In this document: one piece after another, positions 48,404 through 56,699 of the stretch
How positions within the stretch are numbered: position 1 is the first letter of the stretch
How the letters are laid out: every line of letters starts with the position of its first letter
From: Enterococcus mundtii
Lineage (GTDB): Bacteria; Bacillota; Bacilli; Lactobacillales; Enterococcaceae
Length of the DNA stretch: 64,000 nt
Reading direction: 5' to 3'
Assembly: GCF_002813755.1 (NCBI RefSeq)
Contig: NZ_CP018061.1
Span: 168,501-232,500, forward strand
Translations under genes and position numbers: made by a program
Notes under the pieces: model-generated
The model's database searches: none
What the model was told of the DNA's origin: nothing
Seen by the model: the letters and a program-made list of their open reading frames with translations, nothing else

Positions 48404-50035
48404 ATGGCGTTTACAGAAAAAGTGATTTATCAGATTTATCCCAAGTCATATCGTGACACGAATGGTGATGGGATTGGTGATTTACCAGGAGTCAAAGAAA
48501 AATTACCTTATTTAAATGAATTGGGCATTGACATGATTTGGTTGAACCCCTTTTACCCAAGCCCGCAAAAAGACAATGGGTATGATATCTCTGATTATCA
48601 AGCAATCGATCCATTATTCGGTACGATGGCTGATTTTGAAGAGCTAGTCGCTGAAGCAAAAAAATATCAGATCGACATCATGCTAGATATGGTATTGAAC
48701 CATGTCTCTATTGAACATGAATGGTTCCAAAAAGCATTAGCTGGAGATAAGTATTATCAAGATTTCTTTATTTTAAGAGATGAACCAACAGATTGGGTAT
48801 CAAAATTCGGTGGGAACGCTTGGGCGCCATTCGGCGAAACAGGGAAGTACTATTTACACTTGTATGATAAAACGCAAGCTGATTTGAATTGGCGTAATGA
48901 AGCAGTCCAACAAGAATTATTCAAAGTTGTTCGTTTTTGGATGGATAAAGGTGTCAAAGGGTTCCGTTTTGATGTAATCAACGTGATCGGAAAAGACGAG
49001 GAACTAAAAAACAACGCGGAAAATGAAGGGAAAGCCGAGTACACAGATAAACCAATTACTCATACGTATTTACAACGCTTAAATAAAGAAACGTTTGGCC
49101 AAGACCCTGAAATCATAACGGTAGGAGAAATGAGTTCAACGACTATCGAAAACTGTCTTTTATATACGTCACCTGAACGAAATGAATTGTCAATGGTATT
49201 TAATTTCCACCATTTGAAAGTCGATTATGAAAATGGCAATAAATGGACAACTCCGCCATTTGATTTTGAAGAGTTAAAGCGTTTGTTCCATACTTGGGGA
49301 GAAGAAATGAGCGCAGGAAATGGCTGGAATGCACTATTTTTGAATAACCATGACCAACCACGTGCCTTAAATCGTTTTGTCGATGTCGAACAGTACCGTA
49401 AACAAGGGGCAGAGATGTTGGCCACGATGATCCATTTAAATCGAGGTACTCCGTATATCTATATGGGAGAAGAAATCGGGATGATCGATCCTGACTTCGA
49501 TTCGATTTCTGACTACCGGGACATTGAAAGCTTAAACGCATATAACCTGTTACAAGAACAAGGATTCACGCCAGAAGAAGCCTTTCGACGAATTAAAGCA
49601 AAGTCACGAGATAACTCACGCACACCGATGCAGTGGACAGATGAACCACAAGCTGGCTTCACGTCAGGGACACCTTGGTTACCTTTAGCATCGAAGCACC
49701 AAACAATTAATGTAGCAAACGAGCAAAAGCAAGAACAGTCGATTTTTGCCTATTACCAAAGACTGATCCAACTAAGAAAAACATATCCAGTGATTGCTAA
49801 TGGTGACTACAAAGCCTATGCACCTGAGCATCCACAAGTCTATGGTTATCTTAGACAAACCGATCATCAAAAATTATTAGTTCTGACCAATTTTTACGCG
49901 AAAGAAACGTCGGTGGAATTACCGGAAGAATTTGTAGGTGCGGAAGTATTGATCAGTAACTACCCAACGACAGTTGAAAAAGAAATGAAGTTACAGCCTT
50001 ATCAAGCAGTCGCACTATTAGTGCAAGGAAAGTAG
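48404..50035 (+). CDS. treA: Trehalose-6-phosphate hydrolase (GH13)
   Basis: 543 residues. It hydrolyses trehalose 6-phosphate to glucose and glucose 6-phosphate. GH13 motifs are MVLNHVSIEH, GVKGFRFDVINVIGKD (nucleophile Asp), ITVGEMSS (acid Glu) and FLNNHDQPRALNRF (third Asp). The stretch SKFGGNAWAPFG...YYLHLYDKTQADLNW is characteristic of TreC/TreA rather than oligo-1,6-glucosidase. No trehalose PTS gene or treR is adjacent, so uptake must be encoded elsewhere. GGAGG precedes the ATG. Confidence 0.9.
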   Translation: MAFTEKVIYQIYPKSYRDTNGDGIGDLPGVKEKLPYLNELGIDMIWLNPFYPSPQKDNGYDISDYQAIDPLFGTMADFEELVAEAKKYQIDIMLDMVLNHVSIEHEWFQKALAGDKYYQDFFILRDEPTDWVSKFGGNAWAPFGETGKYYLHLYDKTQADLNWRNEAVQQELFKVVRFWMDKGVKGFRFDVINVIGKDEELKNNAENEGKAEYTDKPITHTYLQRLNKETFGQDPEIITVGEMSSTTIENCLLYTSPERNELSMVFNFHHLKVDYENGNKWTTPPFDFEELKRLFHTWGEEMSAGNGWNALFLNNHDQPRALNRFVDVEQYRKQGAEMLATMIHLNRGTPYIYMGEEIGMIDPDFDSISDYRDIESLNAYNLLQEQGFTPEEAFRRIKAKSRDNSRTPMQWTDEPQAGFTSGTPWLPLASKHQTINVANEQKQEQSIFAYYQRLIQLRKTYPVIANGDYKAYAPEHPQVYGYLRQTDHQKLLVLTNFYAKETSVELPEEFVGAEVLISNYPTTVEKEMKLQPYQAVALLVQGK

Positions 50036-50150
50036 AGACTGTGACAAACGAATAGTTTGAAAAATAAGCAGCAAAAGCATGAATAGCTTTTGCTGCTTAT
50101 TTATGGGATTTGCTTATCTCTGAAATGTTGCTCGATGAATACCGTATAGT
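50035..50150 (+). repeat. Palindromic repeat element, copy F, doubling as treA terminator
   Basis: A divergent member: GAGACTGTGACAAACG, then AATAAGCAGCAAAAGC paired perfectly with GCTTTTGCTGCTTATT (50063-50078 with 50086-50101), then a tail near GATGAATACCGTATAG. It shares the GTGAC, ATAAG/CTTAT and ACCGT landmarks with copy A. Confidence 0.6.
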
Positions 50151-50196
50151 TTTTTTAAGATAGGAGTGGACTCATGTCTCACGCCTATCCTTTTTT
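50150..50196. terminator. Bidirectional terminator
   Basis: GATAGGAGTG (50159-50168) pairs with CACGCCTATC (50180-50189), one mismatch, with T-runs on both sides. It ends the second AI-2E gene on the minus strand. Confidence 0.75.
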
Positions 50197-50197
50197 G

Positions 50198-51379
50198 TTA
50201 CTTAAAGTAATCCTTCTCTGAAAAATCAGCTTTTTGATAAACTCCTTGATCCCCATAAAACTTATTGTAACGCTGTTTGAATTTTCTAAAGAGAAAAACA
50301 ACGAGTAGTTTGATCAATGTATAGATCGGAATACCAAAAATGACGCCCATGATTCCTAGAAGATCTCCCATGACTAATAAGACAATCAAAATCGTGATGG
50401 GGTGGATCTGTAACCGATCACCCATCACACGAGGGACCACAAGATCTCCGTGAAGCAACTGGACAACGAACCAGACGATCACAAATTTTACAGCCATGAA
50501 AGTCGAATCTTGAAAAGCAATGAATAGTCCCGGAAAGAAAGCGATGAATGGACCGATATAAGGAATAATACATAATAAACCAGCAGCGATAGCCAGAATA
50601 CTTGCAAATTCTAAGCCAATCAATAAGAAAGTTACCCAGTAAACGGCGCCTAGAATGAAAGAAGCGATGATTTGTCCTTTTAAGAAAGCACCTAATTGTT
50701 GGTTCGCAATTTTAGTCAAAGTCCGAAAATCTGTGCGAAATTTTGGTGGAACGATACCTAAGACCGATTGATAAAAATTGTGCGGATCTTTTAAAAGGAA
50801 AAAGGCAATGATCGGACCAGTAAATAAAGTGATAAAGGTCGTTGTGACCGCTGAGAATAGATTTCCTAGACTTTCAGCACCGCTCTGCCAATAGTTACCG
50901 ATGAATGAAGTAAAGTTATCGGTGAAATCATCAATCGATGCAAAGAATTGATTGAACGAGTCAGAAAATGGTGTCTGTGCTAAAAAGTCCTTCAACGTTT
51001 GTTGGAAATCTTGGAATAGGTCAGGTAGTTGTTGAATCAATGTGGTTGCTTGCTGTTCTAAAAACGGAAATAGCCAGACACCTCCTAAGCCAATCAGCAA
51101 TAAAATAATAACAAAAACTAAAATGACTGACAGATTACGTGAGAGTTTCTTGCTGAGACGTTTGATCAAAGGTTCTAATAAATAATATAAGACCAAAGCA
51201 AAAAGGACTGGTGGTAAAGTCGTGATAAAAATGACAACCAGTGGTTTGAATATAAAAGCAATCTTTTGGAAAAAGTAAATGACCAACGCGATCATCACAA
51301 GTAATCCTAGAACGTAATACGAAGTTTTCCCTCCTAAAAAACGAATCAGTCGGGAAGATTCTTTCGGTTTTTTTTCCAC
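50198..51379 (-). CDS. AI-2E family (PerM-like) membrane protein, second copy
   Basis: About 393 residues. The layout is the same as the 46954 gene: two N-terminal helices, a longer extracellular helical loop (about 120-200), LLCIIPYIGPFIAFFPGLFIAF and VMGDLLGIMGVIFGIPIYTLIK. The GTG start at 51379 is chosen because AAAGGAG lies 7 bases upstream; a longer reading from 51436 would add 19 mostly polar residues. The C-terminal tail is charged. Monocistronic. Confidence 0.85.
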   Translation of the reverse strand: MEKKPKESSRLIRFLGGKTSYYVLGLLVMIALVIYFFQKIAFIFKPLVVIFITTLPPVLFALVLYYLLEPLIKRLSKKLSRNLSVILVFVIILLLIGLGGVWLFPFLEQQATTLIQQLPDLFQDFQQTLKDFLAQTPFSDSFNQFFASIDDFTDNFTSFIGNYWQSGAESLGNLFSAVTTTFITLFTGPIIAFFLLKDPHNFYQSVLGIVPPKFRTDFRTLTKIANQQLGAFLKGQIIASFILGAVYWVTFLLIGLEFASILAIAAGLLCIIPYIGPFIAFFPGLFIAFQDSTFMAVKFVIVWFVVQLLHGDLVVPRVMGDRLQIHPITILIVLLVMGDLLGIMGVIFGIPIYTLIKLLVVFLFRKFKQRYNKFYGDQGVYQKADFSEKDYFK

Positions 51380-51480
51380 GATAGTTCTCCTTTCTCTTGA
51401 AATAAGTAGTTGATTTTTGGGTTGGGCTATTCTCACGAAGCAACTATTGAGATCGAATGAAGCCTTTTTAATAGTCAGCC

Positions 51481-51674
51481 AAACGGTGAAAAATATGAGA
51501 AGCTATTTTCTCAAATTCTGTCTTACTACTTGGAGCTGAACATCTTTCTCACAACCTAATAAACGGTGTTCGAAAAGCTGACCTTCAACAGTAAGATGAA
51601 AAATCAAAAAATATGGAAAGCTATTTCTGATTTTCCATCTTACTGCTCAGGTCAAAACGCTTCTTACACAACCT
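51481..51674 (-). repeat. Two tandem palindromic repeat elements (copies E1-E2)
   Basis: E2 (51558-51674) runs on the minus strand from AAGGTTGTGT through GAGCAGTAAGATGG and CATCTTACTG to CGAACACCGTTTATT. E1 (51481-51557) starts immediately with AGGTTGTGAGAAAGATGTTCAGC and is shortened on its right side, ending at CACCGTTT. The head-to-tail junction repeats that of copies C1-C3. Confidence 0.8.
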
Positions 51675-51778
51675 TGTCCTACTCCAAGTTATTATAATCT
51701 GAAACGGGTATAAAAAGAAAATGATACAGTTGAAAAATCAATCGAATTTCGATAATAAAATAAATTTAGTAATAATGC

Positions 51779-51808
51779 TTGACGGTTGGTTTGATTCTAT
51801 GCTAAATT
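51779..51808 (+). promoter_or_regulatory. Candidate adcA promoter
   Basis: TTGACG (51779-51784) with TAAATT at 51803-51808 (18 bp). Moderate match. Confidence 0.45.
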
Positions 51809-51824
51809 AATTCCTGTTGCTAAA

Positions 51825-51868
51825 ACGTAACTATTACGATTTGCATTTATTAATCGTAATCAAATAGA
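51825..51868. promoter_or_regulatory. Zur-like zinc operator upstream of adcA
   Basis: ACGTAACTATTACGA at 51825-51839 matches the Bacillus Zur box TCGTAATNATTACGA at all but two defined positions. A second half-site TCGTAATCA begins at 51854. Location 30-70 bp before adcA supports zinc-responsive repression. Confidence 0.7.
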
Positions 51869-51895
51869 GAAAGAAGATGAGAAGGAGCGAATAAA

Positions 51896-53500
51896 ATGAA
51901 ACGTTGGATCAAGGTGGTAGGAGGATTACTGTTGACAGGGATCCTTGCAAGTTGTGGCACAGGAGATACTGCAACAAATACAAATGCACAAAATGATGAA
52001 AACTTGAATGTAATGACGACATTTTATCCAATGTACGAATTTACGAAGCAAGTAGTTGGTGAGGAGGGAAATGTTGAATTATTGATTCCAGCTGGAACAG
52101 ATTCACATGACTACGAACCTTCTGCAAGAGATATGGCAAAAATCCAAAATGCTGATGTTTTTGTTTATAATGATGAAAATATGGAAACTTGGGTTCTAGC
52201 AATTGAACATACTTTAAAAGAAGGCGATGTACTTCCAATCAAAGCAACAGAAGGAATGTTGTTATTGCCTGGGGATGGTCATTGCCATCACCACGATCAT
52301 GACGATGAAGACCACGATCATGAAGACCATGATCACGATGATCATGCGGATGACCACGACCATGATCACGATCACGGAGACAACGGTCATTCACATGAAT
52401 TAGATCCACATGTTTGGTTAGCTCCTAATCTAGCGATGAAGCAAGTAGAAACGATTCGTGACCAATTGATTGAGGCATATCCTGAAAAAGAAGAAGCATT
52501 CACTGAAAATGCTGCCTCTTATTTAGAAGAATTAGAAACGCTACACAACACTTTTAAAGAAACATTAGGTCAAGCAAAACAAAAATCATTTGTGACCCAA
52601 CACGCTGCGTTCAATTATTTAGCTCTAGAATATGGTCTTAATCAAGTACCAATTGCCGGTCTTTCTTCAAGTGAAGAACCTTCTGCTGCAAGAATTGCCG
52701 AGTTAAAAGAATTTGTTGAAGACCATGGGATTGAATATATCTATTTTGAAGAGAATGCCAAAGACAGTATCGCTCGTACTTTAGCTACTGAAGCAGGCAT
52801 ATCGTTAGCAGTATTGAATCCTTTAGAAGGATTGACAAAAGAGCAAATGGATAACGGTGAAACGTACATTTCAATCATGGAAGCAAACTTAAAAGCGCTC
52901 CAAAAAACTACGGATACTGAAAATCCATTAGAAGATACATTGAAACCTGAAAAAGAAAAAACAGTTTATAATGGTTATTTTGAAGATTCAGAGGTCCAAG
53001 ATCGCCCGTTATCAGATTGGAATGGTATCTGGCAAACTGTCGATACGTATATGGCAGATGGAACGTTTGATCAAGTATTTGAATATAAAGCCAAAACAAA
53101 TCCAGATATGACAGCTGAAGAGTATCGTGAATACTATGAAATAGGCTACAAAACAGATGTCGAAAAAATTGAGATCAAAGATGATACGATGATCTTTACT
53201 TTCAAGGATGGCGAAGTTAAAGAATCGAAATACCGTTATGCTGGTAAAGAAATCTTGAACTATTCAGCAGGTAATCGCGGTGTCCGTTTCTTGTTTGAAG
53301 CAGAAGATCCTGATTCTGGTGCGTTCAAGTATGTACAATTCAGTGACCACTCGATTGCGCCTACCAAATCAGACCATTTCCATATCTATCTAGGAAATGA
53401 AAGCCAAGAAGCTTTACTAGAAGAAATGGACAATTGGCCAACTTTCTATCCGGAAGAAATGACTGGAAAAGAAATCGCGCAAGAAATGATCGCGCATTAA
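51896..53500 (+). CDS. adcA: Zinc-binding lipoprotein AdcA with ZinT domain
   Basis: 534 residues. A lipobox (GILASC, Cys20) anchors it to the outer face of the membrane. A ZnuA/AdcA cluster A-1 domain (about 35-330) carries the first zinc ligand near TDSHDYEPS and a very His/Asp-rich loop (about 128-166) that gathers zinc. The ZinT domain (about 350-534) has DWNGIWQTVDTYM and FSDHSIAPTKSDHFHIYLG. This two-domain form is typical of streptococcal and enterococcal AdcA. The permease and ATPase genes (adcB, adcC) are not adjacent. GAAGGAG precedes the ATG. Confidence 0.94.
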   Translation: MKRWIKVVGGLLLTGILASCGTGDTATNTNAQNDENLNVMTTFYPMYEFTKQVVGEEGNVELLIPAGTDSHDYEPSARDMAKIQNADVFVYNDENMETWVLAIEHTLKEGDVLPIKATEGMLLLPGDGHCHHHDHDDEDHDHEDHDHDDHADDHDHDHDHGDNGHSHELDPHVWLAPNLAMKQVETIRDQLIEAYPEKEEAFTENAASYLEELETLHNTFKETLGQAKQKSFVTQHAAFNYLALEYGLNQVPIAGLSSSEEPSAARIAELKEFVEDHGIEYIYFEENAKDSIARTLATEAGISLAVLNPLEGLTKEQMDNGETYISIMEANLKALQKTTDTENPLEDTLKPEKEKTVYNGYFEDSEVQDRPLSDWNGIWQTVDTYMADGTFDQVFEYKAKTNPDMTAEEYREYYEIGYKTDVEKIEIKDDTMIFTFKDGEVKESKYRYAGKEILNYSAGNRGVRFLFEAEDPDSGAFKYVQFSDHSIAPTKSDHFHIYLGNESQEALLEEMDNWPTFYPEEMTGKEIAQEMIAH

Positions 53501-53510
53501 ACGATACTAA

Positions 53511-53572
53511 AAAACGAAGAATGAATGGAAAAGAGGATTTTACGACTTTTTCATTCATTCTTCGTTTCTTTA
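53511..53572. terminator. Bidirectional terminator between adcA and agrA
   Basis: AACGAAGAATGAATG (53513-53527) pairs perfectly with CATTCATTCTTCGTT (53552-53566). T-rich on both strands, so it can also end the agr-like operon. Confidence 0.85.
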
Positions 53573-53602
53573 TTAAAAAGAAATTATTTATTTTATTGTC
53601 TT

Positions 53603-54331
53603 TCAAGAAATCAACTTCTTTAGCCCACGAATCGAAACAGGGATCACTTCCCCGTTGGATAGAGTCACTTCTCGTGTTTTCTTATTGATTGTTTGGACAT
53701 TTTGGGTATTGATGACATAAGATTTGTGACAGCGGATAAAGTGTTGACTTTTCTTTTCGATATCTTTTATCTTCTCGTAAAACTGCATTTGGGCATGTGT
53801 CAAATGGACCTCCAGTTTATGAGGAGTACCTTGAGCAGTAGAAAAGTATTGGATATCTCGAATAGGTAAAAATTTGATTTCATCATTGAATTCAATTCTA
53901 AAAATATCCTTTTGTAATGGCGCAGTTTGGAAATCTTCGAATATTTTACTTAAGATACGTTCAACATTTTCTTTAAGATCAAAAATATCTTCTTTGATGA
54001 TATAATCAGTCGGCTCAATGTTGCTTTTCAAAATCGTCATGGAAAGATCGGTGTGTGAAGTAACATAAATGATTTTTCCAAGCGAGTCCAAGTCACGTAC
54101 TCGTTTTCCAATGGCAATGCCATCTAATTCACTGTCTTTCAGTTCGATATCCAAAAAATAAATACCAAAAGAAGACGTACGTATCCTTGCTGCATTGAGG
54201 AGTTCAATAGGATCAGAAGTTGCAATATGGACATAACTATCCAAATTTTCAATCATGATCCGATTCTTGATTACTGTAGAGATGACTTCCAGTTGTTTCG
54301 GATCGTCTTCACAAATGTAAATGGGAATCAT
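53603..54331 (-). CDS. agrA: LytTR-family response regulator, AgrA/LamR-like
   Basis: 242 residues. The receiver domain (1-125) has YICEDD, the phospho-accepting D61 in YFLDIEL and the conserved lysine region YIIKED. The C-terminal LytTR domain (about 140-242) has DIFRIEFNDEIKFLPIRDIQYF and HFIRCHKSYVINTQNV, matching AgrA/ComE regulators. It is the last gene of the agrB-agrD-agrC-agrA set, starting 4 bp after agrC. It probably binds the paired motifs in the region upstream of agrB. Enterococcal FsrA is the nearest named relative by architecture; which is closest was not computed. Confidence 0.9.
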   Translation of the reverse strand: MIPIYICEDDPKQLEVISTVIKNRIMIENLDSYVHIATSDPIELLNAARIRTSSFGIYFLDIELKDSELDGIAIGKRVRDLDSLGKIIYVTSHTDLSMTILKSNIEPTDYIIKEDIFDLKENVERILSKIFEDFQTAPLQKDIFRIEFNDEIKFLPIRDIQYFSTAQGTPHKLEVHLTHAQMQFYEKIKDIEKKSQHFIRCHKSYVINTQNVQTINKKTREVTLSNGEVIPVSIRGLKKLIS

Positions 54332-54335
54332 AAAA

Positions 54336-55619
54336 TTACTCCTTTAATTGTATATGGATTGTTTGTGAAAATCGCTGATTCTCAATCGATGTTTCAAGAA
54401 AAAGATAAGGATTCGTTTTTGTTAACTCATCAAGAATAAATAAACCTAATCCTTCATTTTTGGGATTTGTTTTCGTCGAGAAGCCTTTTTGTTTTAACTT
54501 ACTCAATGGAAACGTATTCGTAGTAGTGTTGATGACACGTATCATCAACGACTGTTTTTTCTTGATGATCAGTACTTCGATTTTTTTCTTTTTGGTTACT
54601 GTTGCACCTTCGATTGCATTATCAAGAATAATACCAAGCATTCTTACCAAATTGATCGTATATTTTTTACCAATGACGATTTCATCTGGAACGGTCAATT
54701 GGACAGAGATACCTTTTTCTTGTGCCATCATTAATTTTAAAGAGAATAGACTTCTTATTTCAGGTACCTTCATTTTGTCTAGTAAGCTAAGATTTGCTGG
54801 GAAGAGATTCATCATTTCACGTGTAGGTAAAATCGTTTGGTTATAATATTTTTGTAAGCCCTCAAGATCGCCTTCAGAAATATAACTATTCAAAGAAAAC
54901 AACAGATTTTGATAATCGTGTTTAAACTCTCTAAGCTCTTGATAATTTTTTTCTAGATCTCTAATGTAATCTTGCTGTAATTGGATGCGTTGTTCCAATA
55001 ATTGATCTGCCATCTTTTTATTTGATATTTTCCAATAGTAAATCAAGATAATTAGGCCGACACACAGATAAAGGATAAAAAAGCTCGTATTTAATGCTAG
55101 TACTTTTGGCGTTTCACCAGAAAATCGTGTATAAAAAATAATGATATAGTAGGTAAGTAAAACCAATGAACCGATTGTACCAATCATTCGACGGTCAACA
55201 CTAGCGGACCAATTATCTAAAAACTTTTTGAATCCATACGCAAATAATAAAGATAAAATCGCTGATACAGTTATATGGAAATATTGTAATGCATCTCCAG
55301 GTTCAATGACAGCAGATTCCAATACTAAAAAATCCGCAACGCTCGTCAAATGATCGCCTAAAATGGAAGCTAATAATCCCAAAGGTAATGCGTAGATCAT
55401 ATGTTGGCGCGAGGATGAAAAGAAAAAGAAAAGTAGACTCAACATGGCAATTGCGACAAGTGCAGAAAAAATACCTAAAATCGGGTAAAGTATTCCCAAC
55501 AGGGCTGCTGCCAAGAGACTAAACGTAGAAAATAGGTATTTATTTTTAATTTGGGAATTGATGATTAAGATAGAACTTGTGTAAATCAGATATTGCAAGG
55601 CTATGGACCACAAAAACAT
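54336..55619 (-). CDS. agrC: Quorum-sensing histidine kinase, AgrC/LamC-like (HPK10)
   Basis: 427 residues. Six to seven membrane helices (about 5-195) form the peptide-sensing domain, then a coiled-coil linker (about 200-228). The dimerisation box is ELREFKHDYQN with H234, the HPK10 pattern, and the GHKL ATPase has ILDNAIEGA (N-box) and NEGLGLFILDE (G-box). Its start follows GGGAG by nine bases, 49 bp after the agrD stop. Expected ligand is the cyclic peptide from agrD. Confidence 0.92.
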   Translation of the reverse strand: MFLWSIALQYLIYTSSILIINSQIKNKYLFSTFSLLAAALLGILYPILGIFSALVAIAMLSLLFFFFSSSRQHMIYALPLGLLASILGDHLTSVADFLVLESAVIEPGDALQYFHITVSAILSLLFAYGFKKFLDNWSASVDRRMIGTIGSLVLLTYYIIIFYTRFSGETPKVLALNTSFFILYLCVGLIILIYYWKISNKKMADQLLEQRIQLQQDYIRDLEKNYQELREFKHDYQNLLFSLNSYISEGDLEGLQKYYNQTILPTREMMNLFPANLSLLDKMKVPEIRSLFSLKLMMAQEKGISVQLTVPDEIVIGKKYTINLVRMLGIILDNAIEGATVTKKKKIEVLIIKKKQSLMIRVINTTTNTFPLSKLKQKGFSTKTNPKNEGLGLFILDELTKTNPYLFLETSIENQRFSQTIHIQLKE

Positions 55620-55668
55620 AAAGCACAGCTCCCATTGCGTTTTCCCAAATTATAGCATATTTATATTA

Positions 55669-55779
55669 TTATTTTTTTAATTTTTCAGGTATTTTAAATT
55701 CTGAGCTCATACCGAAGCAGCAGCCAGATACAAAGAAATCAGAAAGGTTAGTTAATTGTTTAACGATTGTTTTTTTCAT
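55669..55779 (-). CDS. agrD: AgrD-like autoinducing peptide precursor
   Basis: 36 codons, ATG at 55779 to TAA at 55671-55669, preceded by GGAGGAA at correct spacing and overlapping the end of agrB by 20 bp. The peptide has a cationic amphipathic leader (MKKTIVKQLTNLSDFFVSG), the core C20-C21-F-G-M-S25, and a charged tail SEFKIPEKLKK. The tail matches the AgrD recognition segment (compare DEVEVPKEL of S. aureus). By analogy the product is a thiolactone ring of C21-F-G-M-S25 with an N-terminal extension of unknown length. Adjacent cysteines and the CxGxx ring resemble L. plantarum LamD (CVGIW). The alternative ring cysteine C20 would give six residues. Confidence 0.88.
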   Translation of the reverse strand: MKKTIVKQLTNLSDFFVSGCCFGMSSEFKIPEKLKK

Positions 55780-56362
55780 AAAAAATTCCTCCAATATTCA
55801 TCATGTAATTTGTAACTGGAAGCAACGTAGCTATTTCTAAAATAATCCCAAGTAGTAAATAGGTAGAAAAGTAAGAAGCAGAGAAAAATAATGTGAGTAC
55901 TGCAAATAAAAGATACATGAAAATTGCTTTTTTTAGTAGGGGTGGGCGTTTCTCTGGTGCAATTGGGTTAAGGGCTGTGCCTCTTGATCCATAGCGAAGC
56001 AAAAGGAAAAAACAAACAATTAACAAAAGGACCATCATAGGGAAAGAGAAAGTCAATTGATAATGTTTCATTACTAAGGGAACCCCCCACAAATAAAGCA
56101 AAGTCCAAAGTAAGCAAACAAATTCAGAATCGGAATGGAGACCGTAAGCATATCTGCGAATACAGATATATGAAAGGAAAGTCATTCCTGTTTCTGCCCA
56201 CGTGCCTGTCAATAAAGAAAATACAAAAACGACAGCAAGTTTTCCAAGATTGTTCAGCAAAACTTCCAGAGCAAACTTCACTTGGATGTAAGTCATATCT
56301 TCTTCATCTTGTTTTCCGTTGAATAATATTGCCAATATTCGATTTACCACTTTATTTTTCAT
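55760..56362 (-). CDS. agrB: AgrB-like peptide-processing membrane endopeptidase
   Basis: 200 residues with four to six membrane helices. The cysteine-protease pair is H76 and C83 in YGLHSDSEFVC, seven residues apart as in S. aureus AgrB (H77/C84), and the preceding RRYAYG fits the family. It would cut the AgrD tail after Ser25, form the thiolactone and aid export. First gene of the operon, with GGAGG 11 bases before the ATG. The agrD start lies within its last codons. Confidence 0.92.
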   Translation of the reverse strand: MKNKVVNRILAILFNGKQDEEDMTYIQVKFALEVLLNNLGKLAVVFVFSLLTGTWAETGMTFLSYICIRRYAYGLHSDSEFVCLLWTLLYLWGVPLVMKHYQLTFSFPMMVLLLIVCFFLLLRYGSRGTALNPIAPEKRPPLLKKAIFMYLLFAVLTLFFSASYFSTYLLLGIILEIATLLPVTNYMMNIGGIFYEKNNR

Positions 56363-56382
56363 CTCTATACGTACCTCCGAAT

Positions 56383-56455
56383 ACTATAATAAGCGAAAAG
56401 ACATAAAAAAAGTTTTTCGATTCATAAAAGGACGTTTTGACATCAAAATCGTTAA
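56383..56455 (-). promoter_or_regulatory. agrB-side promoter region with response-regulator-like motif
   Basis: Minus-strand sequence from 56455 (TTAACGATTTTGATGTCAAAACG...CTTTTATGA, ending near 56422) is 28/36 identical to a plus-strand copy starting near 56625. TATTAT or TATAGT at 56391-56383 is the probable -10. The core TTTTGATGTCAAAA is itself a dyad. Confidence 0.6.
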
Positions 56456-56624
56456 CTAAGTGAATTTTGTAACATATTTGTTATATAAGAATGAAAAGCT
56501 TTTTCTTATGTAAAAAATAAAAGACATGTTTATCTCTAAATAATTAAAAAATTTCCTGTAAAACTATCAAATCATCTTTAAATTTTCAACTAAACGTACG
56601 ATTATACCAAAAAAGAGTGAGATT

Positions 56625-56660
56625 ATTTAACAGTTTTGATGCCAAAAGAACTTTTTATGA
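56625..56660 (+). promoter_or_regulatory. Divergent copy of the agr-region motif
   Basis: ATTTAACAGTTTTGATGCC followed by AAAAGAACTTTTTATGA. Its first half resembles S. aureus AgrA-bound sites (TTTAACAGTTAAG). It faces right, away from agrB, toward a noncoding region, and two near-identical copies of TTATGTT(T)AAAAATT (56671-56698) follow where a -10 box would fall. Confidence 0.55.
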
Positions 56661-56699
56661 TATTTCTGTGTTATGTTTAAAAATTTATGTTAAAAATTA

